Below, piece after piece: positions 1 through 8,376 of a stretch of 12,267 nucleotides of DNA (positions are counted from its first letter, which is position 1; each line of letters opens with the position of its first letter). This stretch comes from Ochromonadaceae sp. CCMP2298. Lineage: Eukaryota > Sar > Synurophyceae > Ochromonadales > Ochromonadaceae. The notes below the pieces were generated by a model. That model saw only the letters and a list, made by a program, of their open reading frames with translations. It was not told the origin of the DNA and searched no databases. The DNA is taken from the NCBI GenBank assembly GCA_026770595.1, contig MU634429.1, positions 1 through 12,267 of the forward strand. Direction: 5' to 3'. The position numbers and the translations under genes are program-made.

Positions 1-39
1 TGACCTCCCACCCCCTGACCTCCCACCCATCCTCATTAG
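1..39 (+). other. 3' end of an intron in the kinase gene
   Basis: This stretch is pyrimidine-rich and ends in CATTAG, a plausible 3' splice site. It contains two copies of TGACCTCCCACCC (1-13 and 16-28, period 15), each with a TGACC that resembles a branch-point site. The reading frame is open through it, but it would give Ser-Leu-Asp where kinases have His-Arg-Asp, so I read it as intron. The Asp codon would be split G|AT across the junction (phase 1), with exon sequence from position 40. The 5' splice site lies outside the window. Confidence 0.7.
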
Positions 40-548
40 ATCTAAAGCCCGACAACGTAGGTTTCACCGCCGACGGCAGACTGAAGCTCTTCGACTTTGG
101 GCTCGTAACGTGCGTACGTACTAGGCAGATGTCCTCCCAGGCCTACCAGATGACTGGGTACACAGGCAGCCTGAGATACATGGCGCCAGAGGTAGCTCTG
201 CGCGAGCCTTACACGGAGAAGGTAGATGTGTACAGCTACGGCATCATGCTGTGGCAGATGGCGCGCGACCGTCTGCCCTTCACGGGGCTGGGCAAGACGG
301 GATTTATGCAAGAGGTGGTGAGGGGGGGAATTAGGCCGAAATTGGATAAAAACTGGCCCCCAGGGTTTACGAACCTGCTAACCAGCTGCTGGCAGAGGGA
401 CCCCGAGAACCGCCCTAGTTTCTCCATGCTCATAATCGACCTCAACAAACTGGTGGGCGAGGTGATGGACAAGGGCACGGCGTCCAAGAGGGGGCGGCCG
501 ATCAGGGGAATGACCAAGAGCGGGGACGCGCACAGTAGTTGGTTCTAG
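40..548 (+). CDS. Protein kinase, tyrosine-kinase-like type, C-terminal lobe (5'-partial)
   Basis: This last exon encodes 169 residues from the catalytic-loop Asp to a TAG stop at 546-548. It starts at DLKPDN (the Asp codon is completed by the previous exon), followed by the Mg-binding DFG (93-101) and a long activation segment. The activation segment ends in GSLRYMAPEV, with APE at 183-191. Next come the VDVYSYGIMLW helix and CWQRDPENRPSF, whose Arg is the conserved subdomain XI residue. All catalytic residues expected in this half are present, so the kinase should be active if its N-lobe is intact. The N-lobe, with its glycine loop, Lys and Glu, is outside the window. The style (TGxTGSxRYMAPEV) is that of serine/threonine TKL kinases common in protists and plants. 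After the kinase fold only about 25 residues remain, basic and Ser-rich, with no further domain. The substrate cannot be told from sequence. Confidence 0.92.
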
Positions 549-788
549 CCTATCCCAGAAAAGCGAGCAATAGCTTCATAACCTACACGCCGCACGCAGC
601 CTCGCGCTGAGCATCGCCCCCTCGCGATCTCTGCGTCTACCATTAGCATTAGATCAACCTTGCTTTCATTCGCGCATGAACATTATTGGACATAAACGCG
701 CCTGGTAACTCGCCGAACGAACTTTCAGATTGAAGTCGATCCAAGGATCATTATCCAATGTATGACTGGATGTACTGGATATTCTTCG

Positions 789-810
789 AGAATAAAAATA
801 TTTGTATTCT
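789..810. repeat. 22-bp imperfect palindrome around AATAAA
   Basis: The two halves (AGAATAAAAAT and ATTTGTATTCT) are inverted copies with one mismatched pair. An overlapping smaller inverted repeat, ATTCT-TCG-AGAAT, spans 781-793. This could be an RNA hairpin at a 3' end or a binding site for a dimeric protein. An AT-rich chance palindrome is also possible. Confidence 0.5.
791..796 (+). terminator. Possible poly(A) signal of the kinase gene
   Basis: AATAAA lies 243 nt after the kinase stop codon, and T-rich and GT-containing sequence follows (TATTTGTATTC). It is the only AATAAA between the kinase and P5CR coding regions. Its flanks do not resemble the extended module seen at the two later poly(A) sites, so the assignment rests on the hexamer and position only. 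Confidence 0.45.
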
Positions 811-1125
811 TACACATGCGAAAACCGGTCGCGGCGGACCCTAAAGGGGGACCTTTAAAAAATTTGAGTGGTTGAAGAGGTCGACGAACCACTCGTCCGA
901 CATCAGTTTTTTCTTGTTGATTCTTCTGTTCTTCTTGCATTGAACATTCCGGCATTCATTGCTCTTGTTGCAGTTGAATCACAAGTCCGTGGTGATAGCA
1001 AGCTCACATACCGCGCTCCAAGCTACCTTGCATCGGCTTCAGATCCTGTGTATTGACCACTCCACCTTCGCACCAGTATTTCGCGTGCTCTCCCAGTTTT
1101 CTGCTCTTCCTGTCCCCATTCACGT

Positions 1126-2463
1126 ATGTTGCTCTCCAATCATCTCCGCCGAGGCGCAGCTAGGACCGGCATTGCAGGGCGCATTAGAGCGCCTGTAGCT
1201 CAGCTTCGCTTCTTTGGCAATGAGCCCGGGCAGGAATCTTTATGCGCGAAGATTGCGGTGATCGGTGGAGGGCAGATGGCCGAGGCAATTCTCAGCTCGC
1301 TGCACAAAGTGCAGAATATGAAGAACGTGTACGTGTATGACATCCACAAGGGCAGGTGCACTTATATGCACGAAACGTACGGCATTTCGGTGAGCAACAC
1401 GATTGATGAGTGCATACAGGATGCGGAGGTTATCCTGCTCGCTGTGAAGCCGCAAAATGTCGTGGATGTGGCGGCGATGGTCGTGGACCCTCCCTCTGGC
1501 ATGCTGCTCTCGATCGTGGCCGGCTGCACGATCCAGCACCTGCGTGAGCAGTTCAAGACCAACGTTATAATGCGGACTATGCCGAATACGCCTGCTATGA
1601 TCTCGGAAGGGATCACTGTGTGGACTGCTACAGCGGAGGTAAGACTAGTGTTATCCCTCCCTCTGGTGCTGAGATGCTGAGATGCTCACCATTCCCTTTT
1701 CAGACGCCAGATGAGCTGCGGCGCAAGGGCGAGGGCATCATGAGCTGCATCGGCGAGTCGGTGCAGGTGCAGGAGGAAAAGTACCTCGACATGGCGACTG
1801 CTATCTCGGGCTCCGGACCGGCGGTAAGAGGGGGGAGGAGGGTGACCGGAGAGGGTGTCGGGGGGAGGGTGGCATAGGGTGGCTTCGGGAACCGCGAGAC
1901 ACTGGCCACCCTCTTGCCGTATGTCATACCATGTCTGCGCTGCGCTTGCCCAGAATATTTCTAAATAGTGCCAACACTACCTTTTCTCCGCCTCTTGACT
2001 CTTGACTCCTGACTCCTGACTCCTGACTTTTAGTATGTGCTGCTCACTATGGAGGCCATGATCGACGCAGGCGTACACTTGGGCTTCCCCAGGGACGTGG
2101 CCATCAAGCTGGTCCTCAACACTCTGCGCGGCAGCACGGGGTTAGCGCTTGAGTCGAATAAGTCAGTGGAGGAGCTGAAGCATATGGTGAGTATTAGTCC
2201 CCGCACCTATCACCTGCATTGTCGATATAACCCCCTCCCTTCTCCCTGGACTCTATGCTGGGTCTTGTCATAACTTACCTTCCCTCGCCCTCTCCTCTCC
2301 TCCACAGGTCACCTCCCCATCGGGCACCACTGCCGCCGCACTCTACGAGCTGGAGAGTGGCGGCTTCAGGACCGTCGTGGCCAACGCCATTTGGGCGGGA
2401 TACCGGAAAGCGCTCGAGCTAGGCGGCCAAAATAGCAACGTCGGGCCCGGCAGGAGCAGGTAG
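1126..2463 (+). CDS. P5CR: Pyrroline-5-carboxylate reductase, four exons
   Basis: The enzyme catalyses the last step of proline synthesis, NAD(P)H-dependent reduction of 1-pyrroline-5-carboxylate to L-proline. Exons are 1126-1638, 1704-1823, 2034-2186 and 2308-2463. All introns are GT-AG and phase 0, and joining gives 313 aa, near the length of human PYCR1. The Rossmann motif [11 protein letters not shown] is at residues 43-53. AVKPQN (106-111), MRTMPNTPA (149-157), SGSGPA (206-211) and the C-terminal signature VTSPSGTT (263-270) follow in family order, so it should be active. The first 32 residues contain six Arg and no acidic residue, which suggests a mitochondrial or plastid transit peptide; an upstream in-frame stop at 1054-1056 supports the ATG at 1126. 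The last ~12 residues ([13 protein letters not shown]) are a low-complexity tail. No AATAAA follows the stop. Confidence 0.95.
1639..1703 (+). other. P5CR intron 1 (65 bp)
   Basis: The donor is GAG|GTAAGA and the acceptor CCCTTTTCAG|ACG, phase 0. The middle consists of three 8-bp units (1667-1690): TGCTGAGA, TGCTGAGA, TGCTCACC. The last unit supplies CTCAC, a good branch-point match 14 nt before the acceptor AG. Confidence 0.9.
1824..2033 (+). other. P5CR intron 2 (210 bp)
   Basis: The donor is GCG|GTAAGA and the acceptor GACTTTTAG|TAT, phase 0. The first 60 nt are extremely G-rich. The last 41 nt are five 7-bp repeats (TCTTGAC twice, TCCTGAC three times, 1993-2027) running straight into TTTTAG. 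Its length is a multiple of three, but an in-frame TAG at 1875-1877 means a retained intron would truncate the protein. Confidence 0.92.
1993..2027 (+). repeat. Five 7-bp repeats, TCYTGAC, next to a 3' splice site
   Basis: The units are TCTTGAC (1993, 2000) and TCCTGAC (2007, 2014, 2021), with no gaps. Each contains YTGAC, which fits the loose branch-point consensus yUnAy. The array occupies the place where the branch site and pyrimidine tract should lie. Confidence 0.9.
2187..2307 (+). other. P5CR intron 3 (121 bp)
   Basis: The donor is ATG|GTGAGT and the acceptor CTCCTCCACAG|GTC, phase 0. CATAACTTACC (from about 2269) offers branch-point candidates. A TCTCC-rich pyrimidine tract precedes the AG. 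Confidence 0.92.
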
Positions 2464-2868
2464 ATTTATTGAGCGCAACAGGAAAGCTCGTTCAATAGTT
2501 TTAACTTAGTACCATAGGTTGATGTCATAGCGAATTTTAAGGAACCTATTACATCGCAACTTTTTTTGGCGCCGAGGTGAAAACGTACGTACGTAAAAAG
2601 TACGTACAAAGTCAATAGGAAGTCCCCGCAAAAGGAAGCCCCCAAAGATTGACCTCGACAAGAGAAGAGATCTCTCGTGCGATCGATTCGAACGAGATGG
2701 TGATGTGCAACCCTACACTCCATTCCGGGCAGGCCGACTGGTGATTGCATCGGATCGCGCTCTTGTGAATTCCTCCTCCTTTTGGCTTCTCACCTCTGTG
2801 CGCAGCGCCGACGACCAGCGCAGTCCAACCTCCCGGATCGCATTTGCAGAGGGACTAGGTGTGCTAGC
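2464..2868. other. Spacer between P5CR and USP7-like genes
   Basis: No gene is supportable here. It should carry the P5CR 3' UTR and the USP7-like promoter and leader. It contains an ACGTACGTACGT tract (2583-2594) and a second GTACGTAC (2600-2607) that can pair with it across an A-rich gap. A pyrimidine-rich run ending GTGCGCAG (2805) resembles a 3' splice site 64 nt before the USP7 ATG, so the leader may be spliced. No AATAAA on the + strand and no clear TATA box are visible. Confidence 0.6.
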
Positions 2869-5800
2869 ATGGAGGCCAAAGTGGACGAGGAGACGAGCGA
2901 TTCAGATGATGAAGGGATTGTTCAACTGAGTGACTGCTCAGCGAGGGCCGACCGTGCAGAGAGCGACGATGACTTGGGGAGCAACGACGAGGCCGGCGGA
3001 CAGATGGTCGTGCAGGGTAACGGAGTCTCCCAGGCCATCACGGAGCAAGATAGCCCGAGGGATGCAGAGGAGGAGAAGGTGGACTACAGGGAGAGTTGGA
3101 CAGACATGTTCAATTTGTCGAAGCCTCCGTACAACAGGGAGTGGAGGATTGGGGGCCCGCCGCACTTCTGGAACGGCGTGGAGTGGAGCTTGCTGCTGGT
3201 CATCAAACCTTCTGAGGGCAAGTTCGCCGCGTTCGTTGGCTACGACCAATCGAGCCACCTGTCCTTCGAATGGGAGCTGCCGGTGACCTTTCGTTTCGCA
3301 TTGACTGCCGAGGACGGGACTGTGCTGCTCGAAGGTACCGCCCCCCTGCCTCGCCCCCTGCACCCTGCACTCTGCACTACCACTGCATCTTGCCTTTACG
3401 AACGTCCTCTCACTCTACTTCCCTACCACCAAACCATCTATCTCACCACCCTACCCTCTCGTCCCACGGTACAATGGCAGGCAACTCGTCGACCACGCAC
3501 ACCTTCATAAGGCCCGCCAGGAACGAGCGCTACGACCAGGGCCAGTGGCATCTCTTCAACTGGACAGAGGTTTGCGCCCTGCTGCTGGAGCGCTCCGCCC
3601 TCTATTCCGAGCAGGGAGGTCTTTTTCCGGTGGGCATCCGTGTGACGATGGAGGAGGTCTTTAAGCCCGCCATCGCGCCCAGGGGCTACGACAGCTTCAA
3701 GACCACAGGCATGGTGGGGCTGGAGAACCTCGGCGCCACCTGCTACCTCAATGCGCTGCTGCAGATGCTCTTCCACGTGAACCAGTTCCGCCGCGCGGTG
3801 TACAGCTTGCCCTTCGACAGCGAGACACTTGCCACCTCCACCACCCTCGCGCTGCAGAACGTCTTCCAAGATCTGCAACTTTCCGCCAAGGAGGTCAGCA
3901 CCAAGGAGCTCACGGTGGCCTTCGGCTGGACCACCGCGGAGGCCTTTTTGCAGCAAGACGTGCAGGAGATGATGCGCGTGCTGATCGACAAGCTGGAGGA
4001 GAAGATGAAGGGCACCGTCGTGGAGGACGCCACCAAGAAGCTCTTCGCGGGCTCGGTGCGCAGCTACATCCGCTGCGTGCACGTGCAGTACGAGAGCAAG
4101 CGCACAGAGGACTTCTACGACATCCAGCTGGACGTGAAGGGCTGCAGTGACATCTACGACTCGTTCCGCAAGTACACAACCATCGAGGTGCTGGAGGGCG
4201 AGAACCAGTACGAGGCAGAGGGGTACGGCAAGCAGGACGCGCAGAAGGGCGTCACATTCGAGAGATTCCCGCCAGTGCTCACCGTGCACCTGAAGCGCTT
4301 CGACTTCGACCTGTCTACCTTCGGCTTCACGAAGATCCACGACAGCTTCAAGTTCCCGACCAGGCTGCATCTGGACGAGTTCTTGGCCGCTGACTGCCCG
4401 CCCGAGTCTCGCGAGGTGAAGAACAGCTACCTGCTACACAGCGTGCTGGTGCACCAGGGAGACGTGGGGGGCGGGCACTACTACGCGTACATCCGGCCGT
4501 CCACTGGGGAGTTCGACTACTCGTCTGCTGAGGGGCCGGCGCCAGGGGCAGAGGGGGCAGAGGGGGCAGAGGGGGCGCTGGGGGCAGGTGTCGAGGGGCC
4601 CCTAGAGGCGGTGGCCTCCCCAGAGCGGACTGGCAAGGGCCGCTCGAAGCAGTGGTACAAGTTCAACGACGAGTATGTGCTGCAAGTGCAGGCGCGGGAG
4701 GCGGTGGAGCAGTGCTACGGGCGCAAGCAGGGGGAGCTGAGCAGATCCATGAGCTCTGCATACATGCTGGTCTACATACGCGAGCACGACGCGCCCCAGA
4801 TCATGCGCCCCGTGAGCAGGGAGGAGATTCCGGAAGGGTTGGTGGCGCGCCTCAACGCCGAGAAGGCTGAGCGCGACGCCAATTCGAAGAGACACGAGCG
4901 GCGCATGATGTTCTCCAACGTGTGGTTCGCGACCGACGAGGTGCTGAGGGACTTCCGCGACTACTCGCGCGCGCAGGACTTCCTCTCGACGGGCTGCATG
5001 CGGCAGCTGGAGGTGGTGGACAACTGCACGAAGATGGGCGTGCTGCTGCTGTTGGCCGCCGAGCTGCGCCTGTCTCCTCTGCAGGTGCGGCTGTGGGAGG
5101 TGGAGAAGAAGGGCAAGAGCCCCTCCCTGCGCGTAGTGGATGACTACGAGCTGGGGGGGCTGGAGTTCCTATGCAAGGAGGATAAATTCTATGTGGAGGT
5201 GCTGGACCACGTGGGCGCCGCGGCGTTGAGGGAGTTCGGCCCGCAGCATGGGAAGATCGAGGCGGCCGTGGAGGAGCTGCGGAGCGAGCTGCGCGTGGAG
5301 CTGCAGAGCCTGTCTGGCCAGTACTACGCCGAGTTCGAAGACCCAGTATCGGGCGTGGGTCTGGGGCAGGGCATTAAGCGGTATGTGGAGCTCAAGGATC
5401 ACGATGCCGCACGCTTCCAGCACTTCCGCGCGCAGTTCACGAAGCTGGACGTGGAGATGTGCGAGTTGCTGAAGAGCTGTCACGACGACATAGGCCGAGA
5501 CGACAAGCTCATCTTCGTGAAGATCTTCGACCCCTACAACTTGCTACCCCTGCCAGGCTACGAATCGGACGAATCCAGCGACGAGGAGGGGAATGGGAAC
5601 ACTGAGGGGGGGGTGGACACGGAGGGAGGTACGAGCTCCAAAGTAGAGAGCAATGGGGGTACAGGCAACGGGGGCGGGGGCACAGTCACACTGAAGCGGC
5701 GCAAGCCCGAGCCCAGCCACCGCCGCACTGGCGAGTACATGCCTGCAAAGTACCTGGGCCACTTCACCATCAACAAGAACAACACCATCGAGGCGATCGC

Positions 5801-8289
5801 CTTGGCTGTGCGGAAAAAGCTGGCGGCTCTGCAGGGCGCACCACTACCACTCGAGTGGACGCAGACGCACGAGCACTACAGGGTCTTCGTGAGCGAATCT
5901 CCCGGGAAATGTCAACAACTATATCCAGACTTCACGAACGGAAGCAGGATCAATCTGGACGACGACAACGCGCTGGGCGATGTGAGTATACGTATATTAG
6001 TATATGAGTATATTAGTATATTAGTATATGAGTATTGGTACCGAGTCTGCGTATCGCTCACCTTCGTTTCTTATTTTCTTATTCTCTCTTCCTCTCGGTC
6101 TTTTCTGCCCCTTTCCCTGTTCCCTATTCCCTACCCCTGCTCTCTGCCCCCTACTTCCCGCAGGACACGAGCTCCCTGGTGTACATTGACCTCGACCCCG
6201 CAGCCGTGAATGCGCCGCTGCTGACCCCCTACGCGCTGCCGGATGCCCCCTCCTGGCTCAAGTACCGCAGCTACAAGAAGGACCTCCTGTGCCGCCCCTT
6301 CGACGAGAGAGACGTGAGGGTGCTGCGGCGCAGACACGCGGCCTCCGCCCTCTCCGACCTCCCCGGCCTGCTCTCAGCCTCCGCCTCCCCCGCACACGCG
6401 CCCGCGCGCAAGCGCGCCAAGCCCGAGGAAAGGGACCGCAGTATGAGCATAGGCAGCGTCGGGTCAGTGGATCGCCTGCTGCCCGACAACCCAGGCACCC
6501 GCAGGCCTCGCCTGCGCAGGCGCCCCGACCAGCTGGGCCGTCCGTTCTCCATCGAATTGCCGCTGTACTTCCACATCGCGCGGCTGGTCGAGCACATAGG
6601 CGTCTACTTGAACGTACACCCTGACAACCTCGCGCTCTTCCTGGTGTCGCTGGACGGCGACTGCGACCCCGAGCCGTACAGGATGGTGCCCCTCAGCATC
6701 GTGCGTTGGGGCGGCCTCACCCTCCAAGAACTCATCTTGCGGCAGAAGTACTTTAACAAGCCCAACACGCGGTACGGCATCTTCTACCAGATCCTGCCCT
6801 ACCAGCTGCGCGACGAGCAGGGGCGCAACATCACGGCCGACTTCAAATTGGCCTCCTACTTGGTGGTGGACGAGCGCCTGCGCGTGTGGCGGCGGCGCTA
6901 CCTGCAGCACCTGGAGGGGCAGGCGCAGGTAGCAGAGGAGGAGATCGCGGGGACGGCAGCCGCAGCGGGGGTCGCAGCGGGAGTGGGTATCGGGGAACAG
7001 ATGGAAGTGACTGGCAGTGCGCCCTCTACACCCATGCGCCCTGCCCCTGCCTCTGCCCCTGTCTCTGACTCATCCCCCGCCCCCACCCACCACAACGGCA
7101 TACCAATCGTGTGGCCCAATGGTATTGTTAGCGATTACGACCCTCTCGACCCCCAAGTAGCCTTCACCAATACAGCGGCCAACTGCCCCATGCACACAGT
7201 GTGCAACTTTCTGCGCGAGGCCATCGGCATCCCCACCAACATCGGCGACATCCTCGCCGCATCCCCCCCCACACACATCGCAGACGGGGCCGGGGCCACC
7301 GAGCCCTCCTTGTCAGAGGCAGAGACAGAGACCGACGCGGAGTTGGACCTGCCCCCCAGCGAGCTGCTGCAGAAACTGAGCGAACACAGCTATCCCTTTA
7401 GCTCCGACCAGCTCTCCCCGGGCCCCACGCCAGGCCCGCCCCTAGACCCCTTTGCGCTGCTGGTGTTCAACATCCGCAACAATGTGGCGGACGAGATCAT
7501 GGGCTGCGACACCGTGGCCAGCGGACTCGTAACGTGCATGTGAGTACCCAGCACCCCGGTACCATGCACTCACACACTCGCACTCACTTTCACTCTCACA
7601 AACACTCACCCTCCCCCCTCCCCACTCCCCTCCCCAGGCCCGAGGCGAGCGAGTTCCCCTGCAACCTGTACTACGTCGGCGTACAGCACGTGGACTACTC
7701 CGACCTCATGTTCATGGCAAACGCGCACCCCACCATCCACTCCGTCCCCATCACCGTCTACTCTTTCACCCTGCTGGGCAGTGGCGTCAAGTCCTGCGAC
7801 CCGCACCTCTTCGGCGGGCCCTTCTTCTCCTACGTGCGGCAGGACGACGACTACTTCAGCCTCGCCAGGCGCCTGGGCAGGGTCACCGGGGACGCCGACT
7901 GGGACCGGTACCGGCTAGCCGTGGTGGAGCTGCACACCCAGCCCTCCGTGTCCGTGCCGCACTTCATCACCCGCCCCGTGCCCGCGCAGACCCCCTCGCA
8001 GTCCAAGGTCTCCTACGAGAGCAAGGACGAGGAAATGGGGCCTATGCCCGCGGAGGGGGGGCTGAGTATCAACACAGCACTGGGGGCGGGAGCAGGGGTG
8101 GGGGCGGGAGCGGGCACTCCCCGGGGCCCCACTGTCTGGCAGCTGCTGCGGCAAAAGGGGTTCGGAGGTTCGAAAAGCCGGGATGGGTCGCCGGGGTACG
8201 CACGCATCGCCATCCAGCGGTCTGTTAGTGACATAGCGGGATCCAAGCGGTCCAAGCGGCTCGCCACTAATAGTATCAAGATAATCTAG
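2869..8289 (+). CDS. USP7: USP7/UBP12-type ubiquitin-specific protease, four exons
   Basis: The enzyme should remove ubiquitin from proteins, probably in nucleus and cytoplasm. Exons 2869-3334, 3481-5981, 6164-7539 and 7638-8289 join to 4995 nt, 1664 aa. The start is the first in-frame ATG (GCTAGCATGG). Domain order is that of USP7: an acidic N-tail (1-72), MATH/TRAF (about 75-215), USP catalytic domain (about 232-590), then ubiquitin-like domains (from about 633, 829 and 1121) and a USP7 C-terminal domain (to about 1580). The catalytic Cys243 lies in GLENLGATCYLN with oxyanion Asn238; His488 is in GGGHYYAYI. Asn551 in WYKFND takes the third triad place, where human USP7 has Asp; Asn is normal in many USPs. 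Human USP7 is about 1100 aa; the excess is low-complexity insertions (about 503-546, 848-906, 1060-1120, 1255-1320, 1590-1640). A basic stretch (KRAKPEER and an Arg-rich run) may be a nuclear signal. Confident family; exact orthology is inferred. Confidence 0.94.
3335..3480 (+). other. USP7-like intron 1 (146 bp)
   Basis: The donor is GAAG|GTACCG and the acceptor ACAATGGCAG|GC, phase 1, splitting a Gly codon inside the MATH domain. Its 5' part has three 7-bp units (CCCTGCA, CCCTGCA, CTCTGCA; 3356-3376). The donor GTACCG is weak. It is supported by the domain, because the joined EG-NSSTTHTF restores MATH continuity. The frame is open through the intron, but its length is not a multiple of three. 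Confidence 0.85.
4539..4617 (+). repeat. In-frame GGGGCAGAG repeats in the USP catalytic domain
   Basis: Three to four tandem 9-bp units encode Gly-Ala-Glu triplets (GAEGAEGAEGA), followed by a related Gly/Ala/Glu stretch. They lie between the catalytic His and Asn codons. Such in-frame triplet-multiple repeats probably grew by slippage. The unit does not disturb the frame. Confidence 0.85.
5982..6163 (+). other. USP7-like intron 2 (182 bp)
   Basis: The donor is GAT|GTGAGT and the acceptor CTTCCCGCAG|GAC, phase 0, inside the second ubiquitin-like domain. The first 58 nt are AT-rich 8-bp repeats; the remainder is a long pyrimidine tract with TTCCCTA and TTTCTTA duplications. The frame stays open until 6209, so retention would add an unrelated tail and end the protein. 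Confidence 0.93.
5992..6039 (+). repeat. Five 8-bp repeats, GTATATKA, at the start of an intron
   Basis: The units GTATATTA (5992, 6008, 6016) and GTATATGA (6000, 6024) are gapless. A degenerate sixth, GTATTGGT, starts at 6032. They begin 10 nt after the 5' splice site. The AT-rich composition contrasts sharply with the GC-rich exon. Confidence 0.9.
7540..7637 (+). other. USP7-like intron 3 (98 bp)
   Basis: The donor is TGCAT|GTGAGT and the acceptor CCCCTCCCCAG|GCC, phase 2, splitting a Met codon. CACTCA-type units recur irregularly from about 7566 to 7610 (CACTCAC, GCACTCAC, ACACTCAC), giving several CTCAC branch-point candidates ahead of a C-rich tract. Without splicing the frame ends at the TGA at 7541-7543. 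Confidence 0.93.
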
Positions 8290-8320
8290 GTCTTAAGGTC
8301 TCCCGCCTGCCGCCTGTCTT

Positions 8321-8376
8321 CTGCGGCGGCCGTGCCTGCGAAGTAATGCCAATAAAAGAAGGTGTGTTTTCGTCAG
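8321..8376 (+). terminator. Poly(A) region of the USP7-like gene, shared module copy A
   Basis: AATAAA at 8351-8356 lies 62 nt after the stop. GTGCCTGC lies upstream and a GT-rich element (GGTGTGTTTTCG) downstream, as expected for a eukaryotic cleavage site. The whole segment matches 10508-10560 closely. Confidence 0.85.

Larger units (their letters stand above)
549..1125. other. Spacer between kinase and P5CR genes
   Basis: No convincing ORF lies here. It should hold the kinase 3' UTR and the promoter and 5' leader of P5CR. It contains an AATAAA (791-796) inside an imperfect palindrome (789-810) and two small inverted repeats: GGTC/GACC (827-830 and 837-840) and TAAAGG/CCTTTA (842-857). A pyrimidine-rich tract at about 905-970 ends in TTGTTGCAG (973-ish), which looks like a 3' splice site, so P5CR may have a 5' UTR intron; I cannot place its donor. 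No TATA box is evident. Confidence 0.6.

Noticed and set aside
785-792. Heat-shock element (TTCGAGAA, a TTCnnGAA pair)
   Set aside because: Only two of the usual three or more units are present, and the site is far from the P5CR start; too weak to call.
868-1056. Small ORF upstream of P5CR
   Set aside because: It lacks recognisable features, and part of it is a pyrimidine-rich tract better read as promoter or 5' UTR intron sequence.
2660-2710. Possible minus-strand tRNA (a GTTCGAATC T-loop-like sequence)
   Set aside because: Only three of five T-stem pairs form, and no acceptor stem, anticodon arm or D arm can be placed at the right distances.
3438-4370. 310-codon open frame on the minus strand opposite USP7
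   Set aside because: It is antisense to the conserved MATH and USP domains; its Leu/Val/Glu/His-rich translation follows from the GC-rich third positions of the sense gene, and it resembles no family.
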